From Sarocladium kiliense (lineage: Eukaryota > Ascomycota > Sordariomycetes > Hypocreales > Sarocladiaceae), in the NCBI GenBank assembly GCA_030734395.1, contig JAUZTG010000041.1, positions 2,108,001-2,172,000 of the forward strand: 64,000 nucleotides of DNA, written 5' to 3'. Each line of letters starts with the position of its first letter. Positions within the stretch are counted from its first letter, which is position 1. The notes beneath the pieces are model-generated. The model saw only the letters and a program-made list of their open reading frames with translations. It was not told where the DNA came from and searched no databases. Both the position numbers and the translations under genes were made by a program. Shown here one piece after another: positions 55,590-64,000 of the stretch.

Positions 55590-56377
55590 ATGGCAGGCCT
55601 TGTGGGCTACGCGAGCAGCGACGATGACGATGAAGTACTCTCACAGCCTGAAGCCAAGGTAGGTCCGTTCCCATCTTGAAGAGTTCATGATCCTGACCTT
55701 ACCTGCAGGGAAATGAGAGTATCAGTGAAGCTCAGCCTTCTCAGCCTTCTCAGCCTGCTCAGCCTGTTGAGCCGAGTCGAACTGCGCCAAATAAAGATTC
55801 CAAGAGCAATGCATCAGCTCCAGGCCCTGCTTTAGCGGAACACTCAGCTCCCATAGGACCTTCATTACCACCTCCTGGCGACCTTGATCTTCCCGATGCC
55901 GAAGACTCCATGCTGGAAGATGCTACCGCAGACCCTGACCGCCCACCTCAATCGCCTTACTCTGCCAACCGTTCCCTCGTCCACGATCTCACACTCCCCT
56001 CAATACCGGACTTTGACATCCCTTCTTCACCCCCAGGCTCCCCACCTCCAGCCATCAACAAGAAATTCAACCAGTTTCTAAACCTCAAGAAGAAAGGCGT
56101 CCACTTCAATCAAAAACTCGAGCAGTCCGCCGCGCTGAAGTACCCCAACCTGATGGACAAGCTCATGCGATTCGTCGAGCTTGAAGGGGCCAGTCAGTAT
56201 GAGACGACTTTGCCGAAGGACGTGTGGAACCCTGATGCCTTCCCGCAGTGGGCTTACAGGGAGAATTTAAAGAAGTCGAGGGAACAGATCATCAAGGAGA
56301 GGGAGGCGCATAATGCTAGCGGAGCGCGCAAGGCCGTGGATTTTGTGCCTGCCTCCAAAGCAAGCACTCGCAAATGA
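55590..56377 (+). CDS. SAP30-binding protein / HCNGP-family nuclear protein
   Basis: A 245 aa HCNGP-family protein. Exons are 55590-55658 and 55709-56377 with a 50 bp intron. The N-terminus MAGLVGYASSDDDDE is the family opening (LVxYxSDDE). A short degenerate 9-nt repeat encodes QPSQPSQPAQPVEP (about 55733-55772). A Pro-rich middle follows. The conserved C-terminal domain runs about 130-235: FNQFLNLKKKGVHFNQKLEQSAALKYPNLMDKLM, then QYETTLPKDVWNPDAFPQWAYRENLKKSREQI. Human SAP30BP was first described as a transcriptional cofactor and later as a splicing cofactor acting with RBM17 on short introns. Short introns predominate in this genome, so a splicing role is plausible but inferred. It shares a promoter region with PRP5. 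Confidence 0.88.
55733..55772 (+). repeat. Short degenerate 9-nt tandem repeat in SAP30BP gene
   Basis: About four imperfect copies of CAGCCTTCT give QPSQPSQPAQPVEP in the disordered part of the protein. The repeat is coding, in frame, and likely length-variable between strains. Confidence 0.6.
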
Positions 56378-56766
56378 AGGATGAAGAGTGAAGGTCTCGA
56401 CATCGAGGAAGATTTACGAAGATTCACGCCATGTTCTCGGAATGAATCTTGAACAGATATGGATTGACATAACGTTTGTCTTTACAATGTTCATGCGATC
56501 TGTCGACAGCACTGACGAGGTCCTACATTACCGCCCTCCCGCGTCGAGGTATCATGACCTTACCACAATGCGCCGCCGTATACAATGAATATCAATCAAG
56601 AGCCACCTCCAAAACGAAGCCTCCTCACTGGGGTATCTCAGATACATTACGGGCCAATGTGGAAAGCATCCGTGAGCCCACCCAGAAGAACTATCATCTC
56701 ATATCGTCGGACGAAACCAGAAAAGTACCGCACGCAATCGAAGAAAATGATGATTTAGAACGACGC
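56378..56766. other. Tail-to-tail spacer SAP30BP / DUF3712
   Basis: These 389 bp are probably the 3' untranslated regions of the two convergent genes. No other signal was seen. Confidence 0.4.
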
Positions 56767-57976
56767 TTACGAGTTGACGCAGTTCACCTTCTGATCAAGC
56801 GCCTTCTCAATCATGGAGCCAATGTCGATGGGGACGGTCTGGTTGACGCTCGCAAGGGCAGCGGCGAAGTAGCTGAGGTCCTGGCCGTGGTTGGTTACGT
56901 TGTCGCCGAGGAGCTTGAAGTCGAGAACACCGGACTCGCAGACTTTGGCGTCAGCGTTGCGGAGGATGCCCAGGGTGCGGATCTGGTTGATGTTGGCGCT
57001 TATGTTGACGACGTTGCTGCCGGGACGGAGGATAAGGTTGTCGATGAAGAGGTGGCCGAGGAAAACATCGCCGACGAAGTTGGAGAAGGAAACGTTGCCC
57101 TGTGATAAAGTTAGCATGGATGGTTCACAGTCGAGATCATCCGGGGAAACTTACAATGTCGAGAGTGAAGTGAGAAGCGTTGGGAATATCGGCAACACCG
57201 TGGAAGTTCTTGCCATCGTCGTCCGCCTCAATAGAGATCTCCCCCTCAGTAACTTCGGTGCCGCTGAAGACGTTGAGACCCTTGATCTCCAGTGTCTTCT
57301 TGAAGTCCACGTCGTACTTGCGCGAGAGGCCCTTGGGCTTCACCTGCGTCTTTCCCTCCACGGTGATCCTCAGGGTCTCATTGTTGTGGAACCAGATGTT
57401 GAAGTCCCGGAACGCGTCCATATCCGAGATCTTAACATCCTGGGTGATGTTGACAACCTGCTCCTTGGCAGAGCTGGTCTCGGGGAAGTCGAGAGTGGCG
57501 AAGGGGACGTGACCCTCCTTGTCCTCAAGGTACATGACGCCCTCGAAGGGGTAGACCTTGGCCTTAATATGGCCATCGGTGCGGATGGTGGAATCAATCT
57601 CCATGCGGTAGGCATCGCTCTCAGTGTCGAGAATCCTGACGGCCTGGATATCGAGCTCGGCCTCATTGATCTTGCTCTGGGCGATCTTGGGGACAGCGAC
57701 AAAAATGCTGTTGTTTGATATTGTCAGTTTCGGAGATTCACAAACACCATATAAGGTGGCGATGAGCTTTATAGAGAGGTAGAGTGAGGTGTGGTGAGAG
57801 ACGCGGAGTGCGGTTGAGACTTACATCAAACAGACAACGAGAACGACAATGAGAACGAAGGCGATGAGGTACGCCCACCAGAAGCGCTTGCAATGGCGCA
57901 TGCAAGACTTTCGCTTGCCCTTCTTCACGGGGGCGACCTCATTGCGCTGCTCGAGAGTGGCGCCCTTGTCAGACAT
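56767..57976 (-). CDS. DUF3712 single-pass membrane protein (LEA2-like)
   Basis: A 345 aa protein in three exons: 57976-57825, 57707-57155 and 57099-56767. The introns are 117 and 55 bp; the second has a GCTAAC branch site. Residues 1-33 are basic and cytosolic with a KKGKRKSCMRHCKRF run. One membrane segment follows (about 34-52, WWAYLIAFVLIVVLVVCLMI). The long outer part is a beta-rich DUF3712 domain, with VPKIAQSKINEAELDIQAVRIL, FHNNETLRITVEGKTQVKPKGLSRKYDVDFKKTLEIKGLN and the second repeat GHLFIDNLILRPGSNVVNISANI. N-glycosylation sequons (NET, NIS, NQT) and C-terminal cysteines fit an exported domain. The family is common in ascomycetes, resembles LEA2 / tricalbin-adjacent folds by eye only, and has no assigned function. 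Confidence 0.85.
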
Positions 57977-60900
57977 GGTGAAAGATGGTCCGTTGTCCGA
58001 CGACTTTGTAAGCAAAGGGGTATATAGTCCACGCGAATGCTCCTCACGAGTTAAACGGCCTGCTATGAAACCCCGGGAGAGGGAATCCGTAAAAGAAAGT
58101 AAGGGGATGACGAAAGAGAGAGAGAGAGGAGGAGAGAAGAACAGGTGGGATGGACAGTTCACAACCTAGTTTAACTAGGATACGGGCTCGTCTTTATTAA
58201 AGATTGCCAATGGCAACCTCAGCTGGGGGTCCCTGGGGTATGAGTGAACTGGAGAACCGGGTCCTGCAGATGGGGGATCTTCATGAGGTAGCATCGACTA
58301 GGCCTATAGCTTTGTGGTATAGCGTCGGGTTCAACTTGGATTTGGAGCGAAAGAAGGTGTGTGGGAATGTCCGGGATAGGTGTGGTGGCCGGGGTGTGGG
58401 ATGGGGGATGGATGGAGGGGAGATGCATGTACACAGACAGGATGGGGCTTGTTTCTTTTCTTTTCTTTTCTCACTACTCCGTAATGGACCTACTCTTTTC
58501 CCTGATCCTACATGAACGCCACCCTGAGACAGAATCTGAAGAGAAGCAGTGCGAGGATGGGGATTCAGCTGGTTGGCACAGAGAACCTCTGAGTCAGGAG
58601 GCGTACGGGGCCCCAGGAACGAATCTGGACCTGTTGAATATGGCTGGGCGTCCTGGGGGTAGCATTGGAGTGGAGGTCGACTAGGTGTGAGAGAGAAGCG
58701 GGAGGCAACTCGCAAGCGACAAGAAAAGAAAAGGGTTTGAGGTACATGATCAGACAGAGCAGCAGGAGGTACAGTTACGAGGAGGAAGGTCTGGAATAGG
58801 GAATGAGGCGTTGGCTGAAGCTTGGCGTAGGAGCAGACCTCGGGCGAGAAAGCTGTGAATAATGGAATCTCGGTGAGACGGAGGGGAGGCGAAAGCAGGA
58901 AGACTGCACGCACCATGTGCAGCAGTCTCGTTCTTGATCTAACCTCAACCTCACTGCAGGTTGTGTATCGGTGGTTACCGGATAGGATTTGCCTCTGCGT
59001 GAGCGAAGTCTGCTCGAACAAGTCCCCTTGCCTACTGTAGCAGTGAACAACGAGTGTGTAATAAGAGCGTCAGTCTGTCTTACAGTGAAGTTGCAGGCCT
59101 CGGCAGGGAGGGGGGCCTGGCGTCTCTAGCAGCTGGATTAGTGGCATCACGGGGACACGCGACCGCTGATGAAGGTTCTGTCAGTTCTGCAATGCTTCTA
59201 GTGGACGGCCTGGAAGCAGGAAGGTGCAGCTTTTTTTCTTTCGTTCCTTCCAACCAACACCCATCGCCGCCGTCCGTCACTCCTGCCGCCTAATGACCTG
59301 GCCTGGTACCGCACCGCACCTGCCCGCTCCTGGCCCTGGCAGCTCAGTGGGGCGATGCGCATGCCGCTAGCGCGGGCTTGGCTCCTCCTTCCCCCTCCAA
59401 TCCCCAAATTCCAGCCCTCGTTACGCTACTTCCAGGTGATTGCGCCCGATCCTGATTGGGCGGCCGCACCTCCAGCTTCCTCGGCTGCTCGTGATGCACA
59501 TGCTAGAATCGCGCCTCATGCCTCACTCAGCTTTCGCTTCTCCCCCTCTGCCAATCTATGCACGTTTTGAGTATCTTCGAGTCTATCATGATACTCGCTA
59601 CGTGAATGACTAGCTGCAACACGCACGACGTCTGTTTCATCTACACTATGCCCGCTATGGCCACCTCTTCGGCCTCTCTCTCGTCCTCCTTCTACCCAGA
59701 CAAAGGCCCATCTCCGAGTGGCGACCAGCCAAACGGCCCGAGTGTGGTTGGTCTGTCCCCTCCCCCATATCCACACACGACCTGTTTGTATTGGATTTTT
59801 GCTCCAGCACGAGACCAGGACCCTTCTCTCATTCCCACCGAATTTGCAAACACCGAACAAAAGGACCCTCGTCCCCGTCGCACGACCAGACGTCCACTCT
59901 CTCTGGATTCTTCTCTGACTGTTTCATTGCCACTGCTGCGTGATTCAGCTTGCAAGCCACACTGCCACTGGAAGGACATGTCCCATGTTCTTGTGCTTCC
60001 ATCGAGTCTAGCAGCCACACCAACCAGTACCGTGAGCCACGCCTACCGCACTCTATTGGCGTATTCTTCCCGATCAGGGCAACCCTTCCATTAACGTAGG
60101 AGGCGCAACGCCCGGCTGACCCGATCGAAGAAGGGGGCCCTGGTTGGGCCGGGGTTGACCGAACCAACGAACAGACACTACACTGTGTACGGCCACCTGC
60201 GCGACAAGCCCCGAATGCAAACTCAGGCCATTCACATGCCATTGATGACCTGCGGCAACTGTCTCTCTCTTAGGCCCAAGAGAAACAACCTTATTGTTCC
60301 TCAGCTTGCCAATGAACTGCAGCGGTTCTCCTTTCCCATCCCCTGGATTCAGTGTAGCCTGTCATTGGACTGTACCTAAAGGCAAATGCCGCTTCCCCTT
60401 TATTATCCAAGATCTTAAGCAAATCTACAGGGGCGCCACGACGCTATCGAAAGCATGAATGCGAACAATGATGGAATGATTTGCAGGACTTGCACCTGTT
60501 CACCTTATTTCCCAGGCTCGGCCCAGCCTCAGCCGCTCACATGTCAAAGGTGTCTGTCCCTCGCTTTGCATCCAATTTGCGAGTGACATGCCCGCCAAGC
60601 GATGCAGGCCAAGCCCAGAAACCCGCCTCCGCCTTTCCCCGGATTTTTTCCACATCCCCCCATTTTCTCCCTTCCCTCTCACTCACACGCACTTCGGAGC
60701 CGAGACAGGTCCCACTGAATGTGCTGCGAAGCTGAAGGGGGTGAATCTCGCACGAAATGTTGCTGACCACCTTGGTAATATGCCATTGTAATTATATAGC
60801 TTAAATTTTCCCAAGCAGTTGTAGCTGAAAGTCAATGTACTTCTTTTTGGATGATTCTTTCGTTAATTTGGCGGGATTGGGATAGGTCAAGGGGACTACC

Positions 60901-61064
60901 GAAGCTTGGCGCAAGGCCTTATCACAATCAACACCAACGACAGAAGCAAGCATGGTGCAACAGTAATCCTTAAAACATGTGACAATATTCAAGCACTTGA
61001 GGGAATTGACAGCATGTGACAGCGTACATATTCGGCGCGTATCAAACACCAAACCTTATCAACC
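57977..61064. other. Long region without a recognisable gene
   Basis: About 3.1 kb upstream of the DUF3712 gene and downstream of the FMN dehydrogenase, both on minus. The first 200 bp are pyrimidine-rich on minus (CT-repeat leader near 58100-58140). A 246-codon minus frame at 58281-59021 begins at a non-ATG codon and is compositionally C/T-rich. Further frames at 59606-60094 and 60480-60790 show no family likeness. No RNA gene or repeat was recognised. Confidence 0.4.
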
Positions 61065-62767
61065 TCACAGCTTCGCCCTCTCCCAAAGCCCGCGCTTATC
61101 CAACCCAGGCTCGCCGTCGTAGATATCCCTCTCCACACGCCTCGTGTTGATCTAAGCACATCCATGTCAGCTTCTCCGCTCGTAATTCTGTATGCCCTGC
61201 TTCCACAGATGTCCTTAGGCACGGAATGACTTACGTATTTTGGACCGAGATCCGAGATGTTCTTCGCTCCCAGGAGACGCATACATGTCGCCATCTCAGC
61301 AGCAAGGACTGGAACACCATACAGGTTAGTCAACGCTATCATAGGATGCACCAAAGAGCTTGGCGAAAGGGGGGAAACTCACTCTCAAACACCCTCTCAA
61401 CACCAGCTTGACCTCCCGCTCCCAGCCCAAACAGTGCCGCCCTTCCAATCCCCACGCCCTTGGCTCCCAGACACAACGCCTTGACAATATCAGTACCCCT
61501 CTTGATACCTCCGTCGACCCAGACCTCCACCTTGCTAAAGACCTCAGGGCAGTACTTCCGAATCTCTAGGAGCGTGTGCACGGCCGGTGGCGCAGTATCA
61601 AGTGCCCTTCCGCCATGGTTCGAAAGAATGATGGCCTTCACCTGGGGTGCGTACTGGGCAGCTAGGTAAGCATCCTCGTGGGTCTGAATACCCTTGAGCA
61701 CGATAGGGAGGTCTGTGTGTTCAGCGAGCCAGGGGAGGGTCGTCTTCCAAGTGAGATCTGCGGCCGTGCCCCAGAAGAGCTGCTGGCCTACACCGCCGCC
61801 TCCAGGACGCTTCTCCTCGCCGCCGGGCTTAGCAGCCTGGACGCTCGATGCACGGCCAAAGTTGCTCTTCTCATCCAGCTCACGCTTTCCAGGCACAGGG
61901 GCGTCAAGAGTAAGACAGATGAACTTGAAGTGCTTCGGCATGGCGTTGATCCGCTTGATCATGCTGATACTCTTCTCTCGTTGATTTTGTACGTAGATTT
62001 GCCACCCGAAGACCTGCCCTTCTGGCGCACCCTCGACAATCTGCTCTGGCGTCATGGAGGCGTTGTTTGAGATGATCTGGGCGGCACCGAACTTAGCGGC
62101 TGCTTGGGCGATACCGTGTTCTCCGTCTGGATGGGCGAGACGGGCCATGGCTGCGGGAGAGACGTAGAGAGGGATGCCGACGGGGTGGCCGAGGAAGGTG
62201 GTTGATGTGTCGCATTGCGTGCAGTCGACGAAGACGCGAGGTCGAAGGAGGATATCGCGGTAGACGGAGTTGTTGAAAGACTTGGACTTCAAGTCATCGC
62301 TTGCAGAGAAGTAATAAGCCCAACACTTTTCTGAGATCTTCCGCGTAGCTTCTGCCTCGATCTCATCCAAGTTCAAGAGCTCCTCAAGAGCTGGGGGACC
62401 AAGAGCTGCCTCATTACTGCTGCGAGCCTCTACTGACTCCTCCTTTTTGGGGAGTGTGTCAGGGTTGATACGACCAAGCTTGGCTTCGGGCTTCAGGTTC
62501 TCTTCGAGGGTGCCGGGTGGGTGGACGGGGTCGTATTCCTCTGTGGCGTCCTTGCCGGCGAGGGAGAGGATGATCTTGGAGCCGCCGGGGTGCTCGGACA
62601 GGAAGTCGGTGACATCGTAGACGTGGTCATAGAGAATGACCCAGCAGCTGTCCTGAGTGTTGTGCTTTGCGACTTGATGGTGGTGAGTTAGTGTGATATG
62701 GAGGGGGTGAAAGTCAGGAGGAAGGGAGCTGGCTTGACATACCTTCAGCCGCATCGAACTCCTTCAT
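61065..62767 (-). CDS. Flavocytochrome b2-like FMN-dependent 2-hydroxy acid dehydrogenase (L-lactate dehydrogenase type)
   Basis: A 491 aa fusion of a cytochrome b5 domain and an FMN-dependent alpha-hydroxy acid dehydrogenase, the layout of yeast Cyb2, which oxidises L-lactate to pyruvate. Exons are 62767-62743, 62672-61383, 61308-61235 and 61151-61065; introns are 70, 74 and 83 bp. The heme domain has its two ligands in SEHPGGSK (His36) and DPVHPPG (His59). The FMN domain includes WAYYFSASDD, PLYVSPAAMARLAHPDGE, FICLTLDAPVPGKRE, the active-site SNHGGRALD and VWVDGGIKRGTDIVKAL. The C-terminus closes with DLGPKYINTRRV. The first exon is 25 nt (MKEFDAAE); the heme domain starts at once, so there is no mitochondrial presequence, unlike yeast Cyb2. 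Substrate could be lactate or another 2-hydroxy acid. Confidence 0.92.
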
Positions 62768-63385
62768 TGTGCCGACTTGGTGAGGCCTTCACCTCTGATT
62801 GATCAGGAGACAAGTAGAATAGTGAGACAGACGTAGAGAAGATGCGCAGACTCGAGTATATCAAGACAATAAAGGTGGAGGAAGCTCGGTGTCAATTAAC
62901 CCGGGCACGCTGCCTCACTTGCGGGTCGGTCTATCAATCTGACCAAGCCACTGGACGCGAGAAGAGTCGCTATGAAACACCGCTGCAACACAATTGAGGA
63001 ATCTCGCTGGATGTCAGATGTGATACCACAGAGATGAGGAAAAGGAAGTCAAAAAGTCGAGGTCGGGTACCGAGAGATGCAGGACGGCGGGCGGGACTCG
63101 GGTGCCAGCAGCGGCAACGGACAACCCCCAATCCAACCCCAACCCCAACCGGCAGCCACCTGCAGCGTCAGAGCAACTGCCCAGCTCGCCATTGGCTCCG
63201 CTCCGTCCGTTCGTCGGAAGCTGCCCGCGTCATGCACCGTCTGGCTCTTCGTCACGGTTTTCCAAATTCCCGGAGCTTCGACTTCGTAATTCCATCTTCC
63301 ACCACTTTTTGCGAAAGCGCCCCCCCCGTCAGCCAACCCAACACATCAGCAAAGGAAATATCCGAGCGACGTCTTTCCTTTCAAA
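62768..63385. promoter_or_regulatory. Divergent promoter FMN dehydrogenase / JAC1
   Basis: These 618 bp separate two divergent starts. Two CCAAT boxes in opposite orientation (63128-63132 on plus and 63191-63195 read as ATTGG) lie about 190-260 bp before JAC1. The HAP/CCAAT-binding complex regulates respiratory and iron-related genes in fungi; linking these sites to it is inference. Confidence 0.4.
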
Positions 63386-64000
63386 ATGTCCGTCGCCAGG
63401 GCGTCGCACATGGTCTGTCGGCGGTGTTGCGCATCTTCTCGCCGCGCCGCCGCCCTCCGACCGGTCCTCGGCAGACCGTCTACAGCCGGCGCTTCTGTCT
63501 TTGCTTCTCCCTCTGCGATCCTCTCGTCACAGCCTTGCGCAACCCGGAGCTTCAGTTTTTCCACCAGAACCCCCCAGGAACAGGCTTCCTCCTCCTCAGC
63601 TGCAGCCGCTGCCTCACCTCCCCGCACACACTACGACCTTTTCCCCGATACCCTCCCCGACGGACCTCCCCCCACCGGCCACTTTCCCATCAACCTCCGT
63701 TCCCTCCGTCGCGAATTCCTCGCCCTCCAATCCCGTCACCACCCAGATCTCCATCCTCCGGGACCCCAAAAGTCCCGCGCAGAAGGCTCCTCCGCCCTCA
63801 TCAACGAAGCCTACAAGACCCTCTCCAACCCGCTCCTCCGCGCGCAATACCTCCTCTCTCTCCGTGGCGTCGACGTTGCCAATGATGAGACGCTGAAGAT
63901 TGAGGAGCCGGACTTGTTGGGCTTGGTGTTAGAGGCGAGGGAGGAGATTGAGGAGGCGGAAGAGGAGGAGGAGCTGGAAGGACCGAGGAGGGAGAACGAG
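63386..64000 (+). CDS. JAC1: Mitochondrial J-protein Jac1/HscB, iron-sulfur cluster co-chaperone (3' end beyond window)
   Basis: Jac1 delivers the Isu scaffold to the mitochondrial Hsp70 Ssq1 or its equivalent for Fe-S cluster transfer. The frame from the ATG at 63386-63388 is open to the right edge (205 codons). Residues 1-75 are an Arg/Ser/Ala-rich mitochondrial presequence (MSVARASHMVCRRCCASSRR...). The J domain begins near residue 83 (THYDLFPDTLP). It continues with LRSLRREFLALQSRHHPDLHP, where HPD is the essential Hsp70-stimulating triad, and SALINEAYKTLSNPLLRAQYLLSLRG. The C-terminal Isu-binding domain has begun (EEPDLLGLVLEAREEIEEA). A longer acidic run EEAEEEEELEG follows. Other long frames across this stretch (63034-63896) are shadows. 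An intron beyond the edge cannot be judged. Confidence 0.92.
   Translation, partial: MSVARASHMVCRRCCASSRRAAALRPVLGRPSTAGASVFASPSAILSSQPCATRSFSFSTRTPQEQASSSSAAAAASPPRTHYDLFPDTLPDGPPPTGHFPINLRSLRREFLALQSRHHPDLHPPGPQKSRAEGSSALINEAYKTLSNPLLRAQYLLSLRGVDVANDETLKIEEPDLLGLVLEAREEIEEAEEEEELEGPRRENE

Noticed and set aside
58281..59021. Minus-strand open frame of 246 codons
   Set aside because: Non-ATG start, C/T-rich composition giving Pro/Ser/Leu/Arg-rich translation, no recognisable domain.
63034..63896. Two long plus-strand frames (264-283 codons) at the right edge
   Set aside because: They are shadows of JAC1 in other frames; the JAC1 frame carries the presequence and the HPD J domain.

Overview
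This window is nuclear DNA of a filamentous ascomycete (Pezizomycotina). The evidence is consistent: most genes carry short GT..AG introns of roughly 48-120 bp, many with a CTAAC-like branch site. Genes stand singly on both strands without operons. Proteins match fungal families closely (KipA-type kinesin, Psf1, Rpn13, Cus2, Arf1, Hsp78, Prp5, Gos1, Zap1-like). Upstream leaders are often pyrimidine-rich. No mobile element, CRISPR array, rRNA or tRNA gene was recognised. I cannot name the genus from sequence alone.

Layout, left to right. 1-1608 (-) is the N-terminal part of a kinesin-7/KipA motor, cut by the window edge. A 3.9 kb region without a recognisable gene follows, then STK19 (5516-6622 -) and a SulP/STAS/cNMP-binding membrane transporter (7143-10611 -, Vsb1-like). 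Next are PSF1 (11866-12616 -), divergent from RPN13 (13933-15417 +), and CUS2/Tat-SF1 (15777-16962 +). These are followed by a luciferase-domain protein (17065-18014 -), a DUF3405 type II membrane protein (19640-22273 +), EMP24 (22615-23373 -), ARF1 (25297-26052 +), mitochondrial HSP78 (26918-29308 -) and a decayed methyltransferase pseudogene (29813-30428 -).

The second half holds RPL6 (31049-32008 +), dipeptidyl peptidase III (32555-35009 -), gluconokinase (37998-38767 +), the E2 subunit of the branched-chain keto acid dehydrogenase (40170-41719 -), ATP10 (42255-43360 +), GOS1 (43629-44457 -), RPL35 (44894-45790 +) and a Zap1/ZafA-like zinc-finger factor (46569-48366 -). After these come a small lipidated protein (50638-51070 +), PRP5 (51429-55154 -) divergent from a SAP30BP/HCNGP protein (55590-56377 +), a DUF3712 membrane protein (56767-57976 -), a flavocytochrome b2-like FMN dehydrogenase (61065-62767 -) and the start of JAC1/HSCB (63386 to the right edge, +).

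The genes are ordinary housekeeping functions. Loose themes are mitochondrial metabolism and proteostasis (HSP78, BCKDH E2, ATP10, JAC1, possibly DPP3), Golgi/ER traffic (ARF1, EMP24, GOS1), early spliceosome assembly (CUS2, PRP5, SAP30BP) and replication/repair (PSF1, STK19). I found no clearly novel multi-gene system. The most interesting signals are gene-structure ones: an RPN13 intron whose own 5' end supplies a stop codon, stop-free introns of length 3n in PRP5 and the Zap1-like gene, a DPP3 start that may give mitochondrial and cytosolic forms, and a methyltransferase broken by internal deletion. Gene models were built by hand, by joining frames at GT/AG sites that keep the reading frame and the family match. 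Each total coding length given is a multiple of three.
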